This document shows, piece by piece, positions 52,400-60,432 of a stretch of DNA of 64,000 nucleotides (position 1 is the stretch's first letter; each line of letters opens with the position of its first letter). Both the position numbers and the translations under genes were made by a program. This DNA comes from Streptomyces sp. ASQP_92 (GTDB lineage: Bacteria; Actinomycetota; Actinomycetes; Streptomycetales; Streptomycetaceae): the NCBI RefSeq assembly GCF_025399895.1, contig NZ_JAODUA010000005.1, positions 354,231-418,230 on the forward strand. Reading direction: 5' to 3'. The notes under the pieces were generated by a model. The model searched no databases, was not told the origin of the DNA, and was given only the letters and a program-made list of their open reading frames with translations.

Positions 52400-53422
52400 T
52401 CAGACCCGGCGGCCCCGGCCCAGTCCCGCGAGACGCGCGAGCCGACCGTAGGAGTCGAGCAGCGCCGCACGGTCGTAGGTGCTCGTCGTGACCAGGAACT
52501 CGTCGGCCCCGCTGTGTCCGATGACCTTTTCCAGGGCGTCGGCGACCTCCTCTTCGGTCCCGTACACCTGGCCGCGCAGCGCCTCGTCGAACAGGGCCCG
52601 TTCGCGGTCGGTCATGGGCCGGGTGAGGACGTCCTCGGCCGGGGTCAGGGGCGGGAACTCGCCGCGGGTGCGCGAGTACGCCGTCGACCACGCTTCCGGC
52701 AGCAGGATCCGGCGGGCCTCCTCGGTCGTCTCCGCGACGGCGACCGTGCCGGAGACGACGACGTACGGGTGCTCGCGCTGCGCGGAGGGGCGGAAGGACG
52801 CCCGGTAGCCCTCGATGGCCCGCAGCATCGCGTCCTCACCGCGTACGTTCGCGATCACGAGGGGGAGCCCCGCCTCGGCGGCGACCCGGGCGCCCCTGCC
52901 CGTGGCCAGGACGAAGGCCGGCACGTCGAGGCCCTCGGCGGGGCGGGCGTGGACCTGGGGGTGGACGCGCTGGCTCGCGTCGAAGTAGCCGAGCAGTTCG
53001 GCCAGTTGGGCGCCGAAGTCGTCGGCGTCCTCCTTGCCCCGGCCCAGCGCCCTGCGGATCCCGTCGGTGAAGCCCACGGAGCGGCCGAGCCCCATGTCGA
53101 TCCGGCCGGGAAAGAGCGACTCGAGGACCCCGAACTGCTCGGCCACGACCAGGGGTTGGTGGTTGGGCAGCATCACACCGCCGGTGCCCACCCGGATCGA
53201 GGAGGTCGCCGAGGCGATGGCCGCGGTCAGGACGGCGGGCGCGGAGCCCGCGACACCGGGCACGGAGTGGTGCTCGGACACCCAGAAGCGGTGGTAGCCG
53301 AGGCGCTCCGCCTCGCGGGCCAGCGCCACGGTGTCCCGCAGGGCCTGCGGTCCGTCGTGCCCGGCGCGGACGCGCGAGCGGTCGAGTACGGAGAAACGGG
53401 TCGTCGCGATCACTGAGCTCAC
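52400..53422 (-). CDS. LLM-class flavin-dependent oxidoreductase
   Basis: A 340-residue bacterial-luciferase-like protein. The family TIM-barrel segments are clear: RLGYHRFWVSEHHSVPGVAGSAPAV split here as the E-H-H motif region, VGTGGVMLPNHQPLVVAEQFG, LFPGRIDMGLGRS and IGHSGADEFLVTT. It uses FMN (or F420) to oxidise an unknown substrate. The start is a GTG at 53422. It is divergent from the HAD gene, with the pentanucleotide repeat between. Confidence 0.9.
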   Translation of the reverse strand: MSSVIATTRFSVLDRSRVRAGHDGPQALRDTVALAREAERLGYHRFWVSEHHSVPGVAGSAPAVLTAAIASATSSIRVGTGGVMLPNHQPLVVAEQFGVLESLFPGRIDMGLGRSVGFTDGIRRALGRGKEDADDFGAQLAELLGYFDASQRVHPQVHARPAEGLDVPAFVLATGRGARVAAEAGLPLVIANVRGEDAMLRAIEGYRASFRPSAQREHPYVVVSGTVAVAETTEEARRILLPEAWSTAYSRTRGEFPPLTPAEDVLTRPMTDRERALFDEALRGQVYGTEEEVADALEKVIGHSGADEFLVTTSTYDRAALLDSYGRLARLAGLGRGRRV

Positions 53423-53460
53423 ACCGGTTTCAACGCCCTCCGCGCGCGATGATTCCCGCG

Positions 53461-53540
53461 ACCCGACCCGACCCGACCCGACCCGACCCGACCCGACCCG
53501 ACCCGACCCGACCCGACCCGACCCGACCCGACCCGACCCG
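53461..53540. repeat. (ACCCG)16 microsatellite in a divergent promoter region
   Basis: Sixteen perfect tandem copies of ACCCG (80 bp), followed by an imperfect GCCCG-ACCGG. It occupies half of the 152-bp space between the divergent LLM and HAD genes (starts 53422 and 53575). Such runs change copy number by slippage, which could alter promoter spacing or reading. No similar tract was seen elsewhere in the window. Confidence 0.95.
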
Positions 53541-53574
53541 GCCCGACCGGCAGGCCGGGCCCTAGCCTGGGGGC

Positions 53575-54063
53575 GTGATCGACAGAACCCGGCCCCTGGC
53601 CGTCTTCGACCTGGACGGCACGCTCGCCGACAGCTCCCATCGTCAGCGCTTCCTCGACCGCAAGCCCCGCGACTGGGACGCGTTCTTCGCCGCGGCCCCG
53701 GCCGATCCGCCGCTGGCCGAGGGCGTGGCGCTGTGCCGGGAGGCGGCCGAGGAGTGCGAGGTCGTCTACCTCACCGGGCGGCCGGAGCGCTGCCGCCGGG
53801 ACACCGTGGAGTGGCTCGCCGCCCAGGGGCTCGCCGACGGCGCCCTGCACATGCGGCGCAACGACGACCGGCGCCCCGCCCGCCTCACCAAGCTGGACAT
53901 CCTGCGCAAGCTGGGGCGCGACCGCGAGATCCGGATGCTGGTCGACGACGACGAGCTGGTGTGCGACGCGGCCGAGCGCGCGGGTTTCCGCGTCGTGCGG
54001 GCCCGCTGGGCCGCCACGGGCGAGGCCCTCAAGCACGCCCAGGAACGCGAGGGCCGCACCTGA
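53575..54063 (+). CDS. HAD-family phosphatase, PNK-3'-phosphatase-like
   Basis: A 162-residue single-domain HAD enzyme. Motif I is AVFDLDGTLADS (Asp12 nucleophile, Asp14), motif II region VVYLTGRPERCR with the Thr, a Lys in LTKLDILRKLG and acidic motif VDDDELVCDAAE. The LTGRPE and MxRRNDDRRP stretches resemble the 3'-phosphatase domain of bacterial polynucleotide kinases. The GTG start is 35 bases past the microsatellite. Substrate not assigned. Confidence 0.88.
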   Translation: MIDRTRPLAVFDLDGTLADSSHRQRFLDRKPRDWDAFFAAAPADPPLAEGVALCREAAEECEVVYLTGRPERCRRDTVEWLAAQGLADGALHMRRNDDRRPARLTKLDILRKLGRDREIRMLVDDDELVCDAAERAGFRVVRARWAATGEALKHAQEREGRT

Positions 54064-54072
54064 GGGCGCGGC

Positions 54073-54109
54073 CCGGGCCCAACCGGGCCCGGACCCCATG
54101 TATGGGGTC
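54073..54109. terminator. Two adjacent hairpins between convergent genes
   Basis: CCGGGCCC-AACC-GGGCCCGG (54073-54092) and GACCCCAT-GT-ATGGGGTC (54092-54109) lie between the HAD stop and the dodecin stop; the second reaches the dodecin stop codon. Together they could end both transcripts. Confidence 0.6.
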
Positions 54110-54329
54110 AGACCTCCGCGTCGTCGTCCAGCCGGAAGCCCACCTTCAGTCCGACCTGATAGTGCTCGATCACACCGTTCTCGATGTGTCCGCGCACCTG
54201 GGTCACCTCGAACCAGTCCAGGTTGCGCAGGGTCTGCGCCGCGCGGGTGACACCATTGCGAATGGCCTGGTCGACGCCCTCATGAGAGGTGCCGACGATC
54301 TCGCTGACGCGGTACGTGTGGTTGGACAT
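54108..54329 (-). CDS. Dodecin family flavin-binding protein
   Basis: A 73-residue protein forming dodecameric hollow spheres that store flavin. The family features YRVSEIVGTSHEGVDQAI, the Trp in LRNLDWFEVTQVRGHI and HYQVGLKVGFRLDD are all present. GAGAGGAGAG precedes the ATG at 54329 by 8 bases. It buffers free FMN/riboflavin and protects against photoreduction. It converges with the HAD gene and is divergent from the solute-binding protein gene. Confidence 0.93.
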   Translation of the reverse strand: MSNHTYRVSEIVGTSHEGVDQAIRNGVTRAAQTLRNLDWFEVTQVRGHIENGVIEHYQVGLKVGFRLDDDAEV

Positions 54330-54468
54330 GGAGGTGCTCTCCTCTCGTCGCGTTACTCCACCGTGCCCCACCCGGGCGCACCGCGCGAGGCAGCGGGGGA
54401 CCACCCGCGGGCGCCGCGTGCGCGGATGGCCGGAAAAGTTCGGTCCCCTGCGGGGCTTGACCGCCCCA

Positions 54469-54482
54469 TTGGTCCATACCAA
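54469..54482 (+). promoter_or_regulatory. DasR-like site upstream of the solute-binding protein gene
   Basis: TTGGT-CCAT-ACCAA is a 5-base perfect inverted repeat 88 bases before the GTG. It matches the DasR dre core TGGTCTAGACCA at 10 of 12 positions. Confidence 0.55.
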
Positions 54483-54570
54483 ACTCACGAGCCACACCCG
54501 AACAAGCCGGATCGCGCTTGCCCCCACGTCGGGCCATGACTGCTTGCCCACCCGCAGAAGGTGACCTCTC

Positions 54571-55824
54571 GTGATGATCCGACGTGCTCTTGCCTGTTCC
54601 CTCGCGCTGGTGTCGGTCTGTTCCGTCAGCGGATGCGGCGCGCTGCCCGGCTTCGGGGACGACACCACCAAGGTGACCGTCTGGCTGATGCGCAACAGCG
54701 CCTCCGACGACTTCGTCCAGCGTTTCAAGCGCGGCTACGAGCAGGAGCACAAGGACGTGGAACTCGACGTCCGCGTCCAGGAGTGGACCGGCATCGGCGA
54801 GAAGATCGACCGGGCGCTCAAGGACGGCGACGCGCCCGACGTCGTCGAGGTCGGCAACACCCAGGTGCCCCGGTACGCGGCGAGCGGCGGCCTCCTCGAC
54901 ATGACCCTGGAGTCGCTGCGCGACTGGGGCAGCGACGCCTGGCTGCCGGGCCTGGCGCAGCCCGGCAACGTGGACGGCATGCAGTACGGCATCCCCTGGT
55001 ACGCCGCCAACCGCGTCGTCATCTACAACAAGGACCTCTTCGGGGCGGCCGGGATCACCAGGCCCCCGAAGGACCGCGCCGAGTGGCTCGCCGACACCGC
55101 CAAGCTCAACTCCGGCCAGAACCAGGGGATTTACCTGGCCGGCCAGGACTGGTACACGCTGGCCGGATTCGTCTGGGACGAGGGCGGCGAGCTCGCCCAG
55201 CAGGACACCGGCGACTGGAAGGGCGCCCTCGACAGCCCGGCCGCCCTGCGCGGCATGGCGTTCTACAAGCAGCTCCAGGCCCTCGGCGACGGCCCCAGGA
55301 ACGCGGACGAGGAGACCCCGCCGCAGGCCGGGATCTTCGCCGGCGGGAAGGTCGCCCAGATGATCGCGGTGCCCGGCGCCGCGAAGGCCATCCAGAAGGC
55401 CAATCCGAAGCTCGCCGACAAGCTGGGCTACTTCCCGATCCCGGGGCCCACCGACGCCAAGCCGGGCGCCGTCTTCACCGGCGGTTCGGACCTGATCATC
55501 CCGCGCAAGACCGCCCACCGGGCCGAGGCCGTCCGGGTCGTGGCGGCCCTGACCGGGGAGAAGTGGCAGACCGATCTGGCCGCGACGATGAACTACGTAC
55601 CCAACAAGTCCACCCTCGCCCACGCCGTCCAGGGGCAGGCCGGAACCGCCGCCATGGCCAAGGGTGCGGCCCAGGGGCGGGCCACCCCCAACTCGCCCCA
55701 GTGGGCGGCCGTCGAGGCGGACAATCCCATCAAGCCGTACATGACGAGCGTCCTGAACGGCGCCGATCCGAAGAAGGCCGCCAAGGCCGCCTCCGACCGG
55801 GTCACGACGCTGCTCTTCCCCTGA
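54571..55824 (+). CDS. Sugar ABC-transporter solute-binding lipoprotein (orphan)
   Basis: A 417-residue lipoprotein of the extracellular solute-binding family 1 type. The lipobox is SVSGC (Cys22); the body shows KVTVWLMRNSASDDFV, EVGNTQVPRYAASG, YGIPWYAANRVVIYNKDLF, typical of oligosaccharide (chitobiose/cellobiose-like) binders. No permease or ATPase gene is adjacent, so it would have to use transport proteins encoded elsewhere. The start is the GTG at 54571 or the ATG directly after. An upstream DasR-like site suggests aminosugar or chitin-derived oligosaccharide uptake. Confidence 0.88.
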   Translation: MMIRRALACSLALVSVCSVSGCGALPGFGDDTTKVTVWLMRNSASDDFVQRFKRGYEQEHKDVELDVRVQEWTGIGEKIDRALKDGDAPDVVEVGNTQVPRYAASGGLLDMTLESLRDWGSDAWLPGLAQPGNVDGMQYGIPWYAANRVVIYNKDLFGAAGITRPPKDRAEWLADTAKLNSGQNQGIYLAGQDWYTLAGFVWDEGGELAQQDTGDWKGALDSPAALRGMAFYKQLQALGDGPRNADEETPPQAGIFAGGKVAQMIAVPGAAKAIQKANPKLADKLGYFPIPGPTDAKPGAVFTGGSDLIIPRKTAHRAEAVRVVAALTGEKWQTDLAATMNYVPNKSTLAHAVQGQAGTAAMAKGAAQGRATPNSPQWAAVEADNPIKPYMTSVLNGADPKKAAKAASDRVTTLLFP

Positions 55825-55908
55825 GCCGTGCCCGCATTTCGCGCGGCGGCGGGCCCGGAAGGCGAGCCGGGGTCGGGCCACGGAGGGACGGATGTCAGGA
55901 TGGGGTCC

Positions 55909-56403
55909 ATGCAGAACGTTTACTTCGACATCACCATCGGCGGCGAGAAGGCCGGCCGCATCGTCTTCCGGCTCTTCGACGACGTCGTCCCGGAGACCGC
56001 CCGCAACTTCCGCGAGCTCGCCACCGGCCAGAACGGCTACGGCTACGCCGGATCCTCCTTCCACCGCGTCATCCCCGAGTTCATGCTCCAGGGCGGTGAC
56101 TTCACCGACGGCAACGGCACCGGCGGCAAGAGCATCTTCGGCGAGAGCTTCGCCGACGAGAACTTCTCCCTCAAGCACGACCGGCCGTTCCTGCTGTCGA
56201 TGGCCAACCGCGGCCCGAACACCAACGGCTCCCAGTTCTTCGTGACGACCGTCGTCACCCCCTGGCTGGACGGCAAGCACGTCGTCTTCGGCGAGGTCGT
56301 CGAGGGCCAGGACCTCGTGAAGAAGATCGAGTCGCTCGGCAGCCGCAGCGGCGCCCCGAGCGCGGACATCGTCATCAGCGACAGCGGTGTCGTCGTCGCC
56401 TGA
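55909..56403 (+). CDS. Cyclophilin-type peptidyl-prolyl cis-trans isomerase
   Basis: A 164-residue cytosolic cyclophilin. Active-site residues are visible in SSFHRVIPEFMLQGGDFT (Arg, Phe, Met and Gln) and in NGSQFFVTT and LDGKHVVFGEV. It catalyses prolyl isomerisation in folding. GGAGGG lies upstream; an in-frame ATG at 55900 would add three residues (MGS) and sits nearer that site, so the real start could be 55900. It lies 85 bp after the solute-binding protein stop. Confidence 0.95.
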   Translation: MQNVYFDITIGGEKAGRIVFRLFDDVVPETARNFRELATGQNGYGYAGSSFHRVIPEFMLQGGDFTDGNGTGGKSIFGESFADENFSLKHDRPFLLSMANRGPNTNGSQFFVTTVVTPWLDGKHVVFGEVVEGQDLVKKIESLGSRSGAPSADIVISDSGVVVA

Positions 56404-56559
56404 CGTCGTCCCGCCCGTACGCGAACGGCGCCGTTCGGTGGTGCGGCCGCGCAGCGTTGATCACTATGGAGATGTTGACGAACGCCGGTCAGGGGCACTC
56501 GGGCAGTGGACGGCCCAGTCTCGTCCCCGTTCGCAGGTCCCAGGGAAAGGACGCACACC

Positions 56560-57921
56560 GTGGCACGACCGAGGATTCTCGTCGTAGGCGCCGGCTTCGC
56601 CGGGGTCGAATGCGTACGGCGCCTGGAACGCCGCCTCCAACCGGGAGAAGCGGAGATCTCCCTGGTCACCCCGTTCTCCTACCAGCTCTATCTGCCCCTG
56701 CTTCCCCAGGTCGCGGCCGGGGTCCTCACACCGCAGTCCGTCGCCGTCTCCTTGCGGCGCAGCGCCAAGCACCGCACCCGGATCATCCCGGGCGGCGCCA
56801 TCGGCGTGGACCCCAAGGCGAAGATCTGCGTCATCCGCAAGATCACCGGCGAGACACTCGACCAGCCGTACGACTACATCGTTCTGGCGCCGGGAAGTGT
56901 GACCCGCACCTTCGACATCCCCGGGCTCGTCGAACACGCCCGCGGCATGAAGACCCTCGCGGAGGCCGCGTACATCCGCGACCACGTCATCTCCCAGCTC
57001 GACCTGGCCGACGCGAGCCAGGACGAGGACGAGCGGGCCTCCCGGCTGCGCTTCGTCGTGGTCGGCGGCGGCTACGCGGGCACCGAGACCGCCGCCTGCC
57101 TCCAGCGCATCACCCAGCACGCGATCAAGAAGTATCCGCGTCTGGACCCGCGCCAGATCAAGTGGCACCTCATCGACATCGCCCCCAAGCTCATGCCGGA
57201 ACTCGGCGACAAGCTGGGCAAGGCGGCGCTGGACATCCTCCAGAAGCGCGGCATCGAGGTGTCGCTAGGCGTCTCCATCGCCGAGGCCGGCGCGGACAAG
57301 GTCACCTTCACCGACGGCCGCGTCCTGCCCTGCCGCACCCTGATCTGGACGGCCGGCGTCGCCGCGAGCCCGCTGGTGGGCACCCTGGACGCGGAGACCG
57401 AACGCGGCCGGCTCCTGGTCACCCCCGAGATGACCGTGCCCGGTCTCGACGGCGTGTTCGCGCTCGGCGACGCCGCGGCCGTGCCCGACCTCGCCAAGGG
57501 CGAGGGCGCCTTCTGCCCGCCCACCGCCCAGCACGCGATGCGCCAGGGCCCCAAGCTCGCCGACAACATCGTGGCCTCGCTGCGGGGCCAGTCGCTGCGG
57601 CCCTACGTCCACAAGGACCTCGGCCTCGTGGTGGACCTCGGTGGCCGGGACGCCGTCTCCAAGCCGCTCGGCATCGAACTGCGCGGCCTGCCCGCCCAGG
57701 CGGTGGCGCGCGGCTACCACTGGTCGGCGCTGCGCACCAACGTCGCCAAGACCAGGGTGCTGACCAACTGGATGCTCAACGCGATCGCGGGCGACGATTT
57801 CGTCCGCACCGGATTCCAGGCCCAAAAGCCCGCCACGCTCAAGGACTTCGAGTACACCGACGCCTATCTGACACCCGATCAGGTCCGTGCGCACACCGCG
57901 TCACTGACGGTACGGGGCTGA
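56560..57921 (+). CDS. Type II NADH dehydrogenase (NDH-2)
   Basis: A 453-residue single-subunit NADH:quinone oxidoreductase. FAD-binding GxGxxG is ILVVGAGFAGVECVRRLE at the N terminus; the NAD-binding motif is VVVGGGYAGTETAACL near residue 165; FAD contact ALGDAAAVPDLAKG lies near 305. The C terminus has basic and Trp-containing segments for membrane attachment. It feeds electrons from NADH to menaquinone without pumping protons. The GTG at 56560 follows GGGAAAGGA. Its end overlaps the convergent CtaG gene by 21 bp. Confidence 0.92.
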   Translation: MARPRILVVGAGFAGVECVRRLERRLQPGEAEISLVTPFSYQLYLPLLPQVAAGVLTPQSVAVSLRRSAKHRTRIIPGGAIGVDPKAKICVIRKITGETLDQPYDYIVLAPGSVTRTFDIPGLVEHARGMKTLAEAAYIRDHVISQLDLADASQDEDERASRLRFVVVGGGYAGTETAACLQRITQHAIKKYPRLDPRQIKWHLIDIAPKLMPELGDKLGKAALDILQKRGIEVSLGVSIAEAGADKVTFTDGRVLPCRTLIWTAGVAASPLVGTLDAETERGRLLVTPEMTVPGLDGVFALGDAAAVPDLAKGEGAFCPPTAQHAMRQGPKLADNIVASLRGQSLRPYVHKDLGLVVDLGGRDAVSKPLGIELRGLPAQAVARGYHWSALRTNVAKTRVLTNWMLNAIAGDDFVRTGFQAQKPATLKDFEYTDAYLTPDQVRAHTASLTVRG

Positions 57922-58725
57922 GGCGGGCGGCCTCCGGGTCATCGCCCCGCGCCGGCTCTCGCGCGCGAGGCGGCGGCCGGAGGCCGCGTACCACTGGAAC
58001 CCCACGACGGCCGCGAGGGCGATTTCCACCAGGTCGCCTCCGTAGTACATGAGCTCGGCCGCGGCCGAGAGGTCGCCTGCGGCGAAGCCGGTGCCGGGCG
58101 GGGAGGCCGCGTACAGGGTCCTGGAGAGGACGGAGTGCGCGGCCCCCGCGCCGACCAGCGCCGCCGCTCGGACCACCATGCCGTGGCGCGGCAGCGGGTC
58201 GAGCGAGCAGACGGCGGCCGAGAACAGCAGTCCCGCCGCCAGGACATGCGCGTGCACCAAGTGGCCGACCCAGGCCCGCTCGTGTGCGAGGGCGAACAGG
58301 GGCGTCCGGTACAGCAGCCACAGCCCGCCCGCGTCGAGCGCCGCGGCCACCAGGGGGTGGGCGAGGACGCCCAGCGGGCGCGAGCGCACCACGGCGAGCA
58401 GCCGGCGCCGGCCTCCCGGCGGCAGGGAGCGCAGGGCAAGCGTGACCGGACGGCCGAGGACGAGCAGCAGCGGCGCCACCATCCCCTCGGCCAGGTGCCG
58501 GCCCATATGGGCGGCGAAGGGGCCACCGGGAAACGGGAAGAGGGCCGTCGCCACGACCACGGCCGAGCCCGCGGCCCACCAGAGGTCCCGCAGGGGCGGC
58601 CACCCGTCCCCGCGGCGCCGCAACCCGGCCGCCGCCCAGCCGTAGGCGATCCCCGCGCACAGTGCCGACCCGGCCGCGAGGAGCGCGAGAGCCCCGGGCT
58701 GCCCCATGCCGTGCTGATGCATCAT
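57901..58725 (-). CDS. CtaG-type cytochrome c oxidase assembly membrane protein
   Basis: A 274-residue membrane protein with about seven helices and the caa3_CtaG signature segments (HMGRHLAEGMVAPLLLVLG, VHAHVLAAGLLFSAAV, RHGMVVRAAALV, AELMYYGGDLVEIALA). These proteins assist copper delivery to cytochrome oxidase. The start at 58725 overlaps the DUF2243 stop (TGATG), so the pair is translationally coupled; the N terminus MMHQHGMGQ is rich in Met/His, suited to copper binding. Confidence 0.88.
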   Translation of the reverse strand: MMHQHGMGQPGALALLAAGSALCAGIAYGWAAAGLRRRGDGWPPLRDLWWAAGSAVVVATALFPFPGGPFAAHMGRHLAEGMVAPLLLVLGRPVTLALRSLPPGGRRRLLAVVRSRPLGVLAHPLVAAALDAGGLWLLYRTPLFALAHERAWVGHLVHAHVLAAGLLFSAAVCSLDPLPRHGMVVRAAALVGAGAAHSVLSRTLYAASPPGTGFAAGDLSAAAELMYYGGDLVEIALAAVVGFQWYAASGRRLARESRRGAMTRRPPASAPYRQ

Positions 58726-59240
58726 CAATTGCCGCGTGTACCAGGCGACTTCGGCGACCCCGCGCCCCTGAGCAGCACCGCTCCGACACCGAGGAACAGC
58801 ACCGCGAGGATGTTCCACGTCAGGTCGTACGGGGTGAGGTCGACGTGGTACCTGATCTGGTGCAGACCCATCAGCTTGTGCTGGACGGTGCCGTCGTAGA
58901 GCTGGAACGCCCCCGTACCTGTCAGGATGCCCCCGGCCAGCGCGCGCCCCACCAGACCCGCCCGGTGCCGCAGATCGGCGACCATGAACAGGCCGATGAC
59001 GACGGCGAACCAGCCAAACGCGTGAAAGAGGCCGTCGGAGACCAGGCCGACGCCCGGTGTCGAGCGGTCGTAGAAGTGGTGCCAGTGCAGGAGTTGGTGG
59101 AAGACCGTCTCATCGACGAAGGCGGCGATGCCCACGCCGATGAGCACGCCCGACCAGACCGAACGGGCCCGCAGCGGACGACCGCGCGGCGGCTGCGGGG
59201 TGGCACGGGAAGGGGAGGGAGTACGGGATGGAGTCGCCAT
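58725..59240 (-). CDS. DUF2243 membrane protein
   Basis: A 171-residue protein with four membrane helices. Conserved His motifs are VFHQLLHWHHFY, FHAFGWFAVV and QHKLMGLHQIRYHV, typical of DUF2243, which is found next to ctaG in many actinobacteria. The His-rich pattern suggests metal binding in oxidase assembly. The ATG at 59240 precedes a short Ser/Pro N terminus; longer frames continue upstream but lose similarity. It is coupled to CtaG. Confidence 0.85.
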   Translation of the reverse strand: MATPSRTPSPSRATPQPPRGRPLRARSVWSGVLIGVGIAAFVDETVFHQLLHWHHFYDRSTPGVGLVSDGLFHAFGWFAVVIGLFMVADLRHRAGLVGRALAGGILTGTGAFQLYDGTVQHKLMGLHQIRYHVDLTPYDLTWNILAVLFLGVGAVLLRGAGSPKSPGTRGN

Positions 59241-59420
59241 CGGCGGCACGTCCTCGGGAGGAGTCGGGGGAAGGTCGTCCGGCGCGGAACAGCACACCCG
59301 TCCGCTGCCCGCCCCCTGCTGCGGGCAAGCGTTCGAATCCGGCCTTCCTCGTCTCCAGCCACTTGGGCACGGCCGCCCGGCCGCCCCCTGGCCCGGGACG
59401 CTCCGGCGGCCGCGCACCGC

Positions 59421-59463
59421 GGGGTGGGGCTGCGCGGACGACTGCGCCGCGCGGCCCCACCCC
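59421..59463 (-). terminator. Terminator of the egt operon
   Basis: GGGGTGGGGCTGCGCGG (59421-59437) pairs with 59447-59463, one mismatch in 17, loop nine bases, seven bases past the egtD stop. Confidence 0.75.
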
Positions 59464-59469
59464 CGGGGC

Positions 59470-60432
59470 TCAGCCCGCGGTCGCCAGTGAGAGCGCGAAC
59501 CGTCCGGCGGCATCCGTCCACCAGCGCGACGGCTCGAACCCGGCGGCGCCCAACTCGGCCCGTACGCCCTGCTCGCGGAATTTGGCGGACACCTCGGTGC
59601 GCATTTCCTCGCCCTCGGTGAAGGAGACCACCAGATCCAGTTCGGGGATCTTGACGGTCACGTCGCGGCGGGCGCGCAGCCGCATCTCGATCCACTCCTC
59701 CTCGCGGTTCCACAGCGCGACATGGGCGAAGTCGTCCAGGTCGAAGTCCGCGCCGAGCTCCCGGTCGATGACGCTGAGCACGTTCTTGTTGAAGGCCGCC
59801 GTCACGCCCGTGGCATCGTCGTACGCCCGGACCAGGACCGATTCCTCCTTCACCAGATCGGTTCCGATCAGGAGCGAGTCGCCGGGCTCCATCAACTTGC
59901 GTACGGAGGTGAGGAATTCGGCGCGTTCGGCGGGCAGCAGATTGCCGATGGTGCCACCGAGGAACGCCACGAGCCGGGGCCCCGGTGTACGGGGCAGTTC
60001 GAGGACCCGGGTGAAGTCCGCTATCAGCGCGTGGACGAGCAGAGCGGGGTGGTCGGCGAGCAGCCCCTCGGCCGCCCCGGCCAGCGCGCTCTCGCTCACG
60101 TCGACCGGGATGTACGTCAGGGGCGCGGGCAGCACGTCCAGGAGGAGCCGGGTCTTCTCCGAGGATCCGGAACCCAGCTCGACCAGGGTGTGGGCGCCGG
60201 TCGCCTCGGCTATCTCGGCGGCGCGGTCGGTGAGGATCTCACGCTCGGCGCGGGTGGGGTAGTAGTCGGGAAGCCGGGTGATCTCCTCGAACAGCTCGCT
60301 GCCGCGCGCGTCGTAGAACCACTTGGGCGGGAGGGACTTGGGGGTGCTGGTCAGCCCGTGCAGCACGTCGGCGCGCAGTGCGGCCCCGGTGGCGTCCTCG
60401 GGCAGGGTGCGGGTCAGCTGGAAGGGGCGCAC
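59470..60432 (-). CDS. egtD: L-histidine N(alpha)-methyltransferase
   Basis: A 320-residue SAM-dependent enzyme that makes hercynine by trimethylating histidine, the first step of ergothioneine synthesis. The DUF2260/EgtD landmarks are PKWFYDARGSELFEEIT, LPDYYPTRAE, the SAM motif VELGSGSSEKT, FLGGTIGNL and the substrate-region FNKNVLSVI. The GTG start overlaps the egtC stop (TAGTG), so they are coupled. It is last in the operon, followed by a strong hairpin. Confidence 0.95.
   Translation of the reverse strand: MRPFQLTRTLPEDATGAALRADVLHGLTSTPKSLPPKWFYDARGSELFEEITRLPDYYPTRAEREILTDRAAEIAEATGAHTLVELGSGSSEKTRLLLDVLPAPLTYIPVDVSESALAGAAEGLLADHPALLVHALIADFTRVLELPRTPGPRLVAFLGGTIGNLLPAERAEFLTSVRKLMEPGDSLLIGTDLVKEESVLVRAYDDATGVTAAFNKNVLSVIDRELGADFDLDDFAHVALWNREEEWIEMRLRARRDVTVKIPELDLVVSFTEGEEMRTEVSAKFREQGVRAELGAAGFEPSRWWTDAAGRFALSLATAG

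Noticed and set aside
53461..53540. CRISPR-like repeat array
   Set aside because: The unit is five bases with no spacers; it is a microsatellite.
59331..59340. GTTCGAATCC, resembling a tRNA T-loop
   Set aside because: The flanking bases cannot form a T-stem or acceptor stem, and no D- or anticodon arm lies upstream.
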